A stretch of DNA of 44,196 nt from Acidobacteriota bacterium (GTDB lineage Bacteria > Acidobacteriota > Thermoanaerobaculia > Gp7-AA8). Under the pieces are notes generated by a model. The model was not told where the DNA came from. It saw only the letters and a program-made list of their open reading frames with translations, and did not search any database. This document shows positions 28,655 through 35,280 of this stretch, piece by piece. The position numbers and the translations under genes were made by a program. The stretch lies in NCBI GenBank assembly GCA_019247495.1, contig JAFAOU010000066.1, forward strand, positions 1-44,196. The letters run 5' to 3'. The stretch's first letter is position 1. Each line of letters begins with the position of its first letter.

Positions 28655-29068
28655 TCATTCGTGGCTTCGGACGAACACTGCCGGCGCGATCAGCCACGCG
28701 ATCAGCAGTACGCAGCGCAGGCCGCCGTTCGCGGGCGTGCCGAGGAGCGCGAACCATTGCCGTCCAGAGCGGGCGGTCATGGTCAATTCCGTGGCGATGG
28801 ACAGCAGCACCCAGGTCGTCCCGACGAACAGTGCGTGATCGAGCGTGGCCTCGGGACAGGCGATCTTAATGTACGCCACAGCCATCAGCAGGATCGCTGC
28901 GACTTCGATGACTACCGCCGCGACGGGCGACGACGCCATCTGCAAGTTCGTGACGCCGACCATCATCGCCGCCGCAATCCAGGCCGCCACGGAGATCGCC
29001 ATCCGCACGGACGCGCCATGTTTCGGTTTGGCCAGTGGTGAGGTGTGCGAGTGAGTGGTGGCAGTCAT
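28655..29068 (-). CDS. Small four-helix membrane protein upstream of the porin-kdp genes
   Basis: 137 residues from ATG 29068, preceded by GAGGAGG at ideal spacing. After a His/Ser/Thr-rich start (MTATTHSHTSPLAKP) there are four hydrophobic segments: MAISVAAWIAAAMMVGV, VAAVVIEVAAILLMAVAYI, HALFVGTTWVLLSIATEL and CVLLIAWLIAPAVFV. No known family recognised. It is first of the minus-strand series that includes the porin and kdp genes (208 bp before the porin, within which I see no other gene) and lies just downstream of the phased direct repeats at 29146-29174. It may belong to the potassium regulon. Confidence 0.65.
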   Translation of the reverse strand: MTATTHSHTSPLAKPKHGASVRMAISVAAWIAAAMMVGVTNLQMASSPVAAVVIEVAAILLMAVAYIKIACPEATLDHALFVGTTWVLLSIATELTMTARSGRQWFALLGTPANGGLRCVLLIAWLIAPAVFVRSHE

Positions 29069-29145
29069 GGCCGTCCTCCTCACACATCCAACACGCGCGT
29101 CGCGTGCCCCTCGCAAGGAAGTGCGAAAGGGCGGCGCAGCAATTG

Positions 29146-29174
29146 GTTAAGAGTGGATTAAGAGATTGCTAAGA
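29146..29174 (-). promoter_or_regulatory. Three 7-bp direct repeats at 11-bp period (response-regulator-type site)
   Basis: Reading the minus strand: TCTTAGC, AATC, TCTTAAT, CCAC, TCTTAAC. The period is exactly 11 bp with 4-bp spacers. OmpR/PhoB-family regulators bind such one-turn direct repeats, and the CTTAAC/CTTAATC cores resemble the Pho box of cyanobacteria. The site is ~80 bp before the 29068 start and overlaps the kbl stop codon. KdpE belongs to this family, but none is encoded here. Confidence 0.55.
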
Positions 29175-30344
29175 CTGCTGACCAACTACGTCCACGATCG
29201 CTTCGATGGCGCGGTCGAGGTGTTCGCGCGTGTGCGCGGCGCTGATCTGGCAGCGCAGCCTCGCGGCGCCTTGCGGGACGACAGGGAAGCCGAAGCCGGA
29301 GACGTAGATGCCGCGCTTGAGCAGCTCCGCGGAGATCGCGATCGCCTTGGCGGTGTCGCCGATGATGATCGGGACGATCGGGTGAATGCCTTCGCGCACT
29401 GCCACGCCGCGTGCGGTGAGCTGCTGGCGGAAGTAGGCGGTGTTCTCGTGCAGGCGCGTGACGAAGCTCGTGTCGTTCTCGAGAAGGTCGAATGCGGCGA
29501 GCGATCCCATCACCACCGCCGGTGGCAGCGTGTTCGAGAAAAGGTACGGACGCGATTTCTGGCGGAGGTAGTTGACCAGCGTTTTCGGTCCGGTGGTGAA
29601 GCCGCCGTGCGAGCCGCCGAGCGCTTTGCCGAGCGTTGAGGTGTGCGCGTGGATTTTGTTGAAGACGCCCAACTCCTCGCCGGTTCCGCGTCCGGTCTTG
29701 CCGAGGACGCCGGTGCCGTGCGAATCGTCGACGACGAGGAAGGCGTCGTACTCCGCGGCGAGATCGACGATCTCCGGCAGCGGCGCGAGCGAGCCTTCCA
29801 TCGAGAAGACGCCGTCGGTGACTAGTACCGTGTTGCGCGAACTGCGCGTTGCTTCGAGCGCGCGCCGCAGATCGGCCATGTCGCGGTTTTTGTAGCGCTC
29901 CTTCTTCGCCTTGGCCAGGCGAACGCCGTCGATGATCGAGGCGTGATTCAGCTCGTCGGAAATGATCGCGTCCTGCTCCAGCGCCACCGTCTGAAACAAA
30001 CCTTCGTTCGCATTCCAGCAGGAGCCGTAGAGGATCGTGTCTTCGGTCCCGAAAAAATTGGCGATGCGCTCTTCGAGCTGGCGATGAATGGTCTGCGTGC
30101 CGCAGATGAAGCGCACCGAGGCGAGGCCGTATCCGAAATCGCGCTCGCCTTTCTCCGACGCTTCGACGATGGCGGGATGGTCCGCGAGGCCGAGGTAATT
30201 GTTGGAAGTGAGCATGATCACTTCGCCGATGCCTTCGACATCGACCACCGCTCCCTGCGGCGATTTCATCAGCAGCTCGCGTTTGAGCGTGCCGGCGGCG
30301 GACATCTGATCGAGCTCTGTTTGCAGCGTGGAAACTAGCGACAT
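29169..30344 (-). CDS. kbl: Glycine C-acetyltransferase (2-amino-3-ketobutyrate CoA ligase)
   Basis: 391 residues, usual length. PLP enzyme that splits 2-amino-3-oxobutyrate with CoA into glycine and acetyl-CoA in threonine breakdown. Class II aminotransferase-fold motifs: NNYLGLADHP, GYGLASVRFICGTQTIHRQLE, VVDDSHGTGVLGKTGRG (PLP-binding Asp/His), and the PLP lysine Lys240 in HTSTLGKALGGSHGG. It ends an apparent three-gene unit (CDO-like, VOC, kbl) with gaps of 13 and 15 bp. Threonine dehydrogenase (tdh), its usual partner, is not in the window. AONS (BioF) is the nearest alternative, but SVRFICGTQTIH favours Kbl. Confidence 0.93.
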   Translation of the reverse strand: MSLVSTLQTELDQMSAAGTLKRELLMKSPQGAVVDVEGIGEVIMLTSNNYLGLADHPAIVEASEKGERDFGYGLASVRFICGTQTIHRQLEERIANFFGTEDTILYGSCWNANEGLFQTVALEQDAIISDELNHASIIDGVRLAKAKKERYKNRDMADLRRALEATRSSRNTVLVTDGVFSMEGSLAPLPEIVDLAAEYDAFLVVDDSHGTGVLGKTGRGTGEELGVFNKIHAHTSTLGKALGGSHGGFTTGPKTLVNYLRQKSRPYLFSNTLPPAVVMGSLAAFDLLENDTSFVTRLHENTAYFRQQLTARGVAVREGIHPIVPIIIGDTAKAIAISAELLKRGIYVSGFGFPVVPQGAARLRCQISAAHTREHLDRAIEAIVDVVGQQS

Positions 30345-30359
30345 GGGCGGCGGATTCTA

Positions 30360-30722
30360 TCAGTGCGCTTCGAGCAGTTCGATGCGATTGCCGAACGGAT
30401 CGTGAACGTACGCGCGATCGTAGCCTTCGAGCAGGTGATCGGGTTTCGTCGCGTAGCCGGCGGCTTCAAGGCGTTTCACGAGCGAGGCCAGGTCGTCGAC
30501 TAGCAATCCCGGATGCGCTTTCTTCGCGGGACGGAAGTCGTCTTCGATGCCGAGGTGAAGTTCGAGCGCACCGATTTCGAACCAGAGACCGCCGCGTTCA
30601 TTGAGGCTGGCGGGCTTTGGGATTTCGGTAAGGCCGAGAAGGTCGCCGTAGAACGCGCGGCCCTTTTCTTCTTCGCCGCGTGGCATGGCGAGCTGGATGT
30701 GATGGATGGCGGTAGCGGGCAT
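30360..30722 (-). CDS. VOC superfamily protein (glyoxalase/bleomycin-resistance-like)
   Basis: 120 residues, a single vicinal-oxygen-chelate domain with two beta-alpha-beta-beta-beta modules. Candidate metal ligands: His7/His8 in AIHHIQLAMP, His56 region in ALELHLGIE, and Glu at DPFGNRIELLEAH near the end, the most conserved VOC signature. Members isomerise or open small molecules or bind drugs, so the substrate cannot be told. It lies 13 bp after the CDO-like gene and 15 bp before kbl, so it is probably co-transcribed with them. Confidence 0.88.
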   Translation of the reverse strand: MPATAIHHIQLAMPRGEEEKGRAFYGDLLGLTEIPKPASLNERGGLWFEIGALELHLGIEDDFRPAKKAHPGLLVDDLASLVKRLEAAGYATKPDHLLEGYDRAYVHDPFGNRIELLEAH

Positions 30723-30735
30723 TACGTGGTGACAG

Positions 30736-31377
30736 TCATGCGGGCTCGTTGTCGTACTTCAGATCGCGGCGGAAACATCGACCGCCTTCGATGTCGAAGA
30801 CGACGCAGGAGTCGATCGGCTTCGAGTAGACGTGAACGCTTACGGCGCGCTCGTTCCACTCCTCGAGATTCTTGATGCGATGGATCGTCTGCGTTTTGTC
30901 GACGGTATTCAGCGGACCGCCGGGGACGACCAGCTCCGTTTCGAGATTCTGCATCTCGATGCGCGTGGCGCCGGCGAGACAGTCCATGCCCACGACCTGC
31001 TGATTCTCGGGGCGGTTGCAGCTGATTTGCTTGTAGTTTTCGACGATCAGCTTTCCTTCGATCATCGTCATCCAGCCGAGCTGCCCGTTGTGGGTGTGAA
31101 GCGGCGTGATCGCGCCGATCGGCCAGCAGATCACCATCGCCTCGATCATCTCGTTGCGGAAGACTTTGTTGCGCGTGTGGCGGTCCGGCAGCCACATCTT
31201 GTACCGCTCCAGATCCTCGGCGCGGATCTCGTACGTGGCGAGAAAGTCGTAGATCTTCTGCTTCGTGATCAGGCCGGCCGATAGCTCGCGGATGCCGTCG
31301 ATGAACTGCTCGACCGGTACCGGGGTCGGCGAATAGATCGGCTGGGGAGCGGTCGCGGTCGTGTTGTGAAGGTCCAT
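30736..31377 (-). CDS. Cysteine dioxygenase family protein
   Basis: 213 residues; cupin iron dioxygenase of the type that oxidises cysteine to cysteine sulfinate. The ligand set is complete: H94 and H96 in TPLHTHNGQ, H166 in IHRIKN, with the second-sphere S180/H182/Y184 in SVHVYSKPIDSC. The first motif is HTHNGQLGWMTMIEG, where Cdo1 proteins have HDHxxSxC. This may shift substrate preference, so a 3-mercaptopropionate dioxygenase-like or other thiol dioxygenase remains possible. ATG 31377 has GAGGA 6 nt upstream. First gene of the unit with the VOC gene and kbl, suggesting amino-acid catabolism. Confidence 0.85.
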   Translation of the reverse strand: MDLHNTTATAPQPIYSPTPVPVEQFIDGIRELSAGLITKQKIYDFLATYEIRAEDLERYKMWLPDRHTRNKVFRNEMIEAMVICWPIGAITPLHTHNGQLGWMTMIEGKLIVENYKQISCNRPENQQVVGMDCLAGATRIEMQNLETELVVPGGPLNTVDKTQTIHRIKNLEEWNERAVSVHVYSKPIDSCVVFDIEGGRCFRRDLKYDNEPA

Positions 31378-31521
31378 CGGGTTCCTCGCTCGCGAAACTA
31401 TAGACCCGCGTCAGCAAATTGCGAACCGCATGGGACGCGCCGCTTGGACGACGCGGCCAACCGCAGAGAAATCTGCGGGCAAGATGCCCGCGCTCCCAGG
31501 AAGTGCTAGTCTCCGCGCCGC

Positions 31522-32793
31522 ATGCAGAACCTCGCCGTTATCGGAGCCCAGTGGGGCGATGAAGGGAAGGGGAAGATCGTCGATCTTCTCTGCGAAACCT
31601 TCGATGTCGTTGCGCGCTACCAGGGCGGCCACAACGCCGGCCACACGGTCAAGTTCGGCGAGAAACATTTCGCGCTGCGGCTGATCCCGTCAGGCATCCT
31701 GCACCCGGACAAGCTTTGCATCCTGGGCAACGGGATGGTCATCGATCCCGAGGCGTTGCTCGACGAGATCGAGAAGTTGCGTGCGCTCGGTGTGGTGATC
31801 GAGTCCAACCTCAAGATCAGCGACTCCGCGCAGGTCATCCTGCCGTATCACAAGGCGCTGGACATGGCTCGCGAGGAAGCGGCGGGCGAGGCGAAGATCG
31901 GCACGACGGGACGCGGCATCGGTCCGGCGTACGAGACGAAGGTCAGCCGCTACGGCATCCGCGTCTCCGACCTGCTCGATCCCGACGTCCTGCGCGACCG
32001 CATCGAATTCGCGTGCGCCGAGAAGAATCCAGTGCTGAAGGTTTACGGCAAGGACGGTTACGACGCGCAGAAGCTCTACGACGATTACACGCGCTACGGC
32101 GAAGTGCTGGCCGACCGCATTACGAACGGCACGCTGCTGATCAACGAACAGATCCGCGCGGGCAAAAAGGTGATGTTCGAAGGCGCGCAGGGAGCGATGC
32201 TCGACATCGACCACGGAACGTATCCGTACGTAACATCGTCGAGCACGGTCGTCGGCGGCGTCTGCACCGGCCTCGGAGTGGCGCCGAAGCATATCCATCG
32301 CGTGATCGGTGTGGCCAAGGCGTACACGACGCGCGTTGGCGGCGGCGCGTTCCCGACGGAGCTCGATGACGAGCACGGCGAGCACCTCCGCGCGCGCGGC
32401 AACGAGTTCGGGACCGTGACCGGCCGCCCGCGCCGCACCGGCTGGCTCGACCTGCCCGTCCTCCGCACGTCGGCGATGTTGAACGGCCTCGATGCGATCG
32501 CGCTGACGAAGCTCGACGTGCTCGACGCCTTCGAAGACATCCAGGTCTGTGTCGGCTACAACGTCCGCGGCGAGCTCTGGAAAACGTTTCCGGCGTTTGC
32601 GGTCGCGCATCACGACTACAAGCCGGAGTACCGCACGCTCAAAGGCTGGAACCAACCGACCGCCGGCATCACGTCGTACGACGACCTGCCGCAGGCCGCG
32701 AAGGATTACGTCCGCTTCATCGAGGACGAGGTGGAGTGTCCCGCCTCGATCATCTCGACCGGCCCGCGCCGCGAAGAGACGATCGTTCGGTAG
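31522..32793 (+). CDS. purA: Adenylosuccinate synthetase
   Basis: 423 residues, typical length. Converts IMP, aspartate and GTP to adenylosuccinate, the first committed step to AMP. Signatures: QWGDEGKGKIVDLL at the N-terminus (GTP-binding P-loop and catalytic Asp), GHNAGHTV (catalytic His), and GTTGRGIGPAYETK and RPRRTGWLDLP further on. The ATG has no clear Shine-Dalgarno. It is divergent from the CDO-like gene (144 bp between starts) and converges with the AAA ATPase gene, whose stop lies only 12 bp away. The upstream gap (31378-31521) contains a palindromic GCGGGCAAGATGCCCGC. Confidence 0.98.
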   Translation: MQNLAVIGAQWGDEGKGKIVDLLCETFDVVARYQGGHNAGHTVKFGEKHFALRLIPSGILHPDKLCILGNGMVIDPEALLDEIEKLRALGVVIESNLKISDSAQVILPYHKALDMAREEAAGEAKIGTTGRGIGPAYETKVSRYGIRVSDLLDPDVLRDRIEFACAEKNPVLKVYGKDGYDAQKLYDDYTRYGEVLADRITNGTLLINEQIRAGKKVMFEGAQGAMLDIDHGTYPYVTSSSTVVGGVCTGLGVAPKHIHRVIGVAKAYTTRVGGGAFPTELDDEHGEHLRARGNEFGTVTGRPRRTGWLDLPVLRTSAMLNGLDAIALTKLDVLDAFEDIQVCVGYNVRGELWKTFPAFAVAHHDYKPEYRTLKGWNQPTAGITSYDDLPQAAKDYVRFIEDEVECPASIISTGPRREETIVR

Positions 32794-32805
32794 GGACTCT
32801 CTCCT

Positions 32806-33984
32806 TCAAAATCGCGGAATCGCGCGAATCATGAACTCGTCGAAGAGCGGGACGGTGAATGCCATCTCGCCGTGTGCGGGGCTATAGATCATCCCTTTGC
32901 GAATCAACTTCGCGCGGACCGGGCCAAGCGTGGAGATCTTTACGGAGAGACGGTCCGCGATATCCGCAGTGCGTTGCGATCCAGCTCCGAGCGCCGCCAT
33001 GGCGCGGAGGAAGTTCTTCTCGCTCGGTGTCAGCCGATCGTAGCGAACTCGAAAAAAGTTCTCGTCAAGTCTGCGAATGACCATCGGTGTCGCGCTTCGA
33101 ACCGTATCGATCGTGATCGGGCTTTCGGCAGCGTGATTCCACGATTGATATCCCCATTCCTGGACGAAGTACGGGTATCCCTTTGTCAGGCGGAAGACCT
33201 CTGCCAGCGCGGGCGCGTCGAATTGAATACCTACGGCCTGAGCCGGTTCGCGCAACGCTTTGCCCGCGTCATTCTCTGATAGCGCTCCGATATCGGGGAA
33301 ATTGAACAGTCGCTCGGCGTACGATTTGGATTCACCCGCGAGCGCCGGCAGAATGGGCAAACCCGCACCGACGAGGACCACCGGAAGCTGCCGCTGTTGC
33401 ATGCGGTGCATTGCCATGATCAAGGCGCCCAGCTCGGTCGGTTCGAAGTATTGAATCTCGTCGACCAGGATGGCGATCGCAGCGTTGCGGTCGGCTGCCG
33501 CTTCTCCGATCGAAATCATGAGATTGGGGAGATCGATCTCGATGTCGCCACTGTCGGCAGCACCTCTCTCCGGCTCGACATCCAAGCCAATCGTGAATTC
33601 GCCCGTGGTGACTTTCAAACCGCTGAAGAAGCTACGAAGCACACGGAAGGCGCGGCTGACTTTATCGGTAGCGCCCGCCAAGCGATCGAGATCGAACAGC
33701 AGTCTTTGAAGATTGGCTGCCAGCAGTGGCCCCAGCCGTTTCTCCTCATGCGCCTCGATGGCGATCGTTCGGTAGCCGCGATCGACTGCCATTCGCTCGA
33801 TCTCGTTGAGCAGTACGGTCTTACCGACGCCACGCAGACCCGTGAGAAGGAGGCTCTTTTCAGGCCTCTTCTCCTTGATCCGACCGAGGAGAACCGAGGC
33901 CTGCTGCAGTACTCCATCCCGACCGACGAGCTCGGGAGGAGGCGCTCCGGCACCGGGAGAGAAGGGGTTCTTGATTGGATCCAC
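32806..33984 (-). CDS. AAA+ ATPase, Orc1/Cdc6-like
   Basis: 392 residues from a GTG start at 33984. N-terminal NPFSPGAGAPPPELVGRD box (box II-like), Walker A GLRGVGKT (49-56), Walker B AILVDEIQYF (~170), sensor-1-like VVLVGAGLP, then a helical lid and a C-terminal winged-helix-like region (TPSEKNFLRAMAALGAGS ... TADIADRLSV ... LIRKGMIYSPAHGEMAFTVP). This is the layout of the archaeal-type/Orc1-like ATPases common in mobile elements and conflict loci. The winged helix suggests DNA binding. A conspicuous array of half-sites lies directly before the start, so autoregulation is likely. Partner and function unknown. Confidence 0.8.
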   Translation of the reverse strand: MDPIKNPFSPGAGAPPPELVGRDGVLQQASVLLGRIKEKRPEKSLLLTGLRGVGKTVLLNEIERMAVDRGYRTIAIEAHEEKRLGPLLAANLQRLLFDLDRLAGATDKVSRAFRVLRSFFSGLKVTTGEFTIGLDVEPERGAADSGDIEIDLPNLMISIGEAAADRNAAIAILVDEIQYFEPTELGALIMAMHRMQQRQLPVVLVGAGLPILPALAGESKSYAERLFNFPDIGALSENDAGKALREPAQAVGIQFDAPALAEVFRLTKGYPYFVQEWGYQSWNHAAESPITIDTVRSATPMVIRRLDENFFRVRYDRLTPSEKNFLRAMAALGAGSQRTADIADRLSVKISTLGPVRAKLIRKGMIYSPAHGEMAFTVPLFDEFMIRAIPRF

Positions 33985-33987
33985 TCG

Positions 33988-34043
33988 ATTTGTACCTGTT
34001 TATACCCGTTTATACCTGAAACTGAGTATAAACGGGTATAAAT
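33988..34043 (-). promoter_or_regulatory. Operator-like array of GGTATAAAC half-sites
   Basis: A perfect 17-bp inverted repeat (33999-34015 and 34026-34042) with a 10-nt centre. On the minus strand GGTATAAAC occurs at 34016-34008 and 34006-33998, and GGTACAAAT at 33996-33988, period 10 bp. On the plus strand AGTATAAAC (34025-34033) and GGTATAAAT (34035-34043) face them, again 10 bp apart. Four near-identical half-sites plus a fifth weaker one lie 3 bp before the ATPase GTG. TATACT/TATAAA elements inside could be the -10. It may instead act as a hairpin after the DUF3037 gene. Confidence 0.7.
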
Positions 34044-34052
34044 GAGTAGAAG

Positions 34053-34448
34053 TCACCCCTCCGGTGATCGGACCAGCTTCTCGAACAGGCTCTCCAGCGC
34101 GGCCTCCAGATCGTGGTGGACGCCCGAGTGCACCGGCGACGTCTGGATGATCGTGCTGCGCGGGGCGACGAGCCAGTGGAAGCGGGCTCGTTGCGCGAGC
34201 GCACCGATGGGGCCGGCGTCCGCCGTGCCGGCGCAGACTTTGGGGATGGAGTCGAGGTAGCTGTCGATCATCGCCGTGTCGATGCCGGGGGCGAGCGCCT
34301 TGAGGCGCTTGTGGTCGCAGGCGATTCGGGCGGCGAGAAAGGCGGCGGTCGAGGAGAAGAGGACCACGCCGGCGTTGAGGAACTCGCCGCGGTCGACGCG
34401 CGGGACCACGCGCACGACGGCGTAATCAAACGGATAGCGCTTGGGCAT
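34053..34448 (-). CDS. DUF3037 family protein
   Basis: 131 residues from ATG 34448, with GGAGG at 9-nt spacing; an ATG at 34457 would abut that site. Recognised from the start [28 protein letters not shown] and FHWLVAPRSTIIQTSPVHSG, both typical of DUF3037. These proteins are regularly paired with a HipA-like kinase, as here (23-bp overlap with it). Molecular role unknown; a partner or substrate of the kinase is a reasonable guess. Confidence 0.85.
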   Translation of the reverse strand: MPKRYPFDYAVVRVVPRVDRGEFLNAGVVLFSSTAAFLAARIACDHKRLKALAPGIDTAMIDSYLDSIPKVCAGTADAGPIGALAQRARFHWLVAPRSTIIQTSPVHSGVHHDLEAALESLFEKLVRSPEG

Positions 34449-35229
34449 CAGCGGCATCCTCCATCCAGCGTCGCGGCGATTCGAGGCGGTGCAGCAGATA
34501 GTCGCGGTAGGCGGCGCGATGTTCGTTCGGAGTCTTGAAGCGAGGCTCGTCGGTGAGCCAGTCGTTCGGGATCAGATCCAGCACTCCCTCGATTACCTCG
34601 GGGGTCAGCATCGCGGCGAGATCGGAGTCGGCGCCGCGGATCTCCGTCGCCCACGGCAGCAGGACGTGATGCTTGATCGGCGCGAACGCACTCCGGCTGC
34701 GCTTCAGAAAATCATCGCTCCAGTTGTGATGAAAGATCAGTGTCGCGCCGTGATCGATCATCCACAAGCCGCGGTGCCAGACCAGCAGGTTTGTATTCTT
34801 CGGCGTCCGGTCGACGTTCGTCATCAGAGCATCGAACCAGACGATCGATGACGCCAGCCGCGACTTCCCGTCGATGGTCCGCGCGATGATGGGATCGAAC
34901 GTGATCGAGCCGGGGAGGTAGTCGAGGCCGATGTTCACTCCTTCACTTTTCGCGAGCAGCTCCTGGATTTCTGCATCCGGCTCGGTCTTGGCCATGCGGC
35001 CATCGAGTTGGACGAAGACGATTTCCGGAACCGGCAGTCCGAGGGCGCGGGCGATTTCGCCGGAAATCAGTTCGGCGATGAGAGCGCGAACGCCTTGTCC
35101 GGCGCCGCGAAACTTCACCACGTACGTGCCGTCGTCGTCGCCGTTCACGATGGCCGGCAGGGAGCCGCCCTCGCGCAACGGCGTCACGTATTCAGTCGCA
35201 GTGACGGTTCGGATCACGATCGAGATCAT
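34426..35229 (-). CDS. HipA-like kinase
   Basis: 267 residues, shorter than HipA toxin (~440), with only the kinase core. Visible: the N-terminal strand region GTYVVKFRGAGQG (ATP-binding Lys), catalytic segment IVWFDALMTNVDRTPKNTNLLV (Asp and Asn) and the metal-binding MIDHGATLIF in place of DFG. HipA kinases phosphorylate proteins such as GltX; this DUF3037-linked group has no assigned target. There is no HipB-type antitoxin, so a classical toxin-antitoxin pair is unlikely. It is divergent from the histidine kinase gene, with 51 bp between starts. Confidence 0.82.
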   Translation of the reverse strand: MISIVIRTVTATEYVTPLREGGSLPAIVNGDDDGTYVVKFRGAGQGVRALIAELISGEIARALGLPVPEIVFVQLDGRMAKTEPDAEIQELLAKSEGVNIGLDYLPGSITFDPIIARTIDGKSRLASSIVWFDALMTNVDRTPKNTNLLVWHRGLWMIDHGATLIFHHNWSDDFLKRSRSAFAPIKHHVLLPWATEIRGADSDLAAMLTPEVIEGVLDLIPNDWLTDEPRFKTPNEHRAAYRDYLLHRLESPRRWMEDAADAQALSV

Positions 35230-35280
35230 GCCTTAAATGGCCGCCGGTATGATCTTCGCAAAGAAAACCGAGCCGATCTG

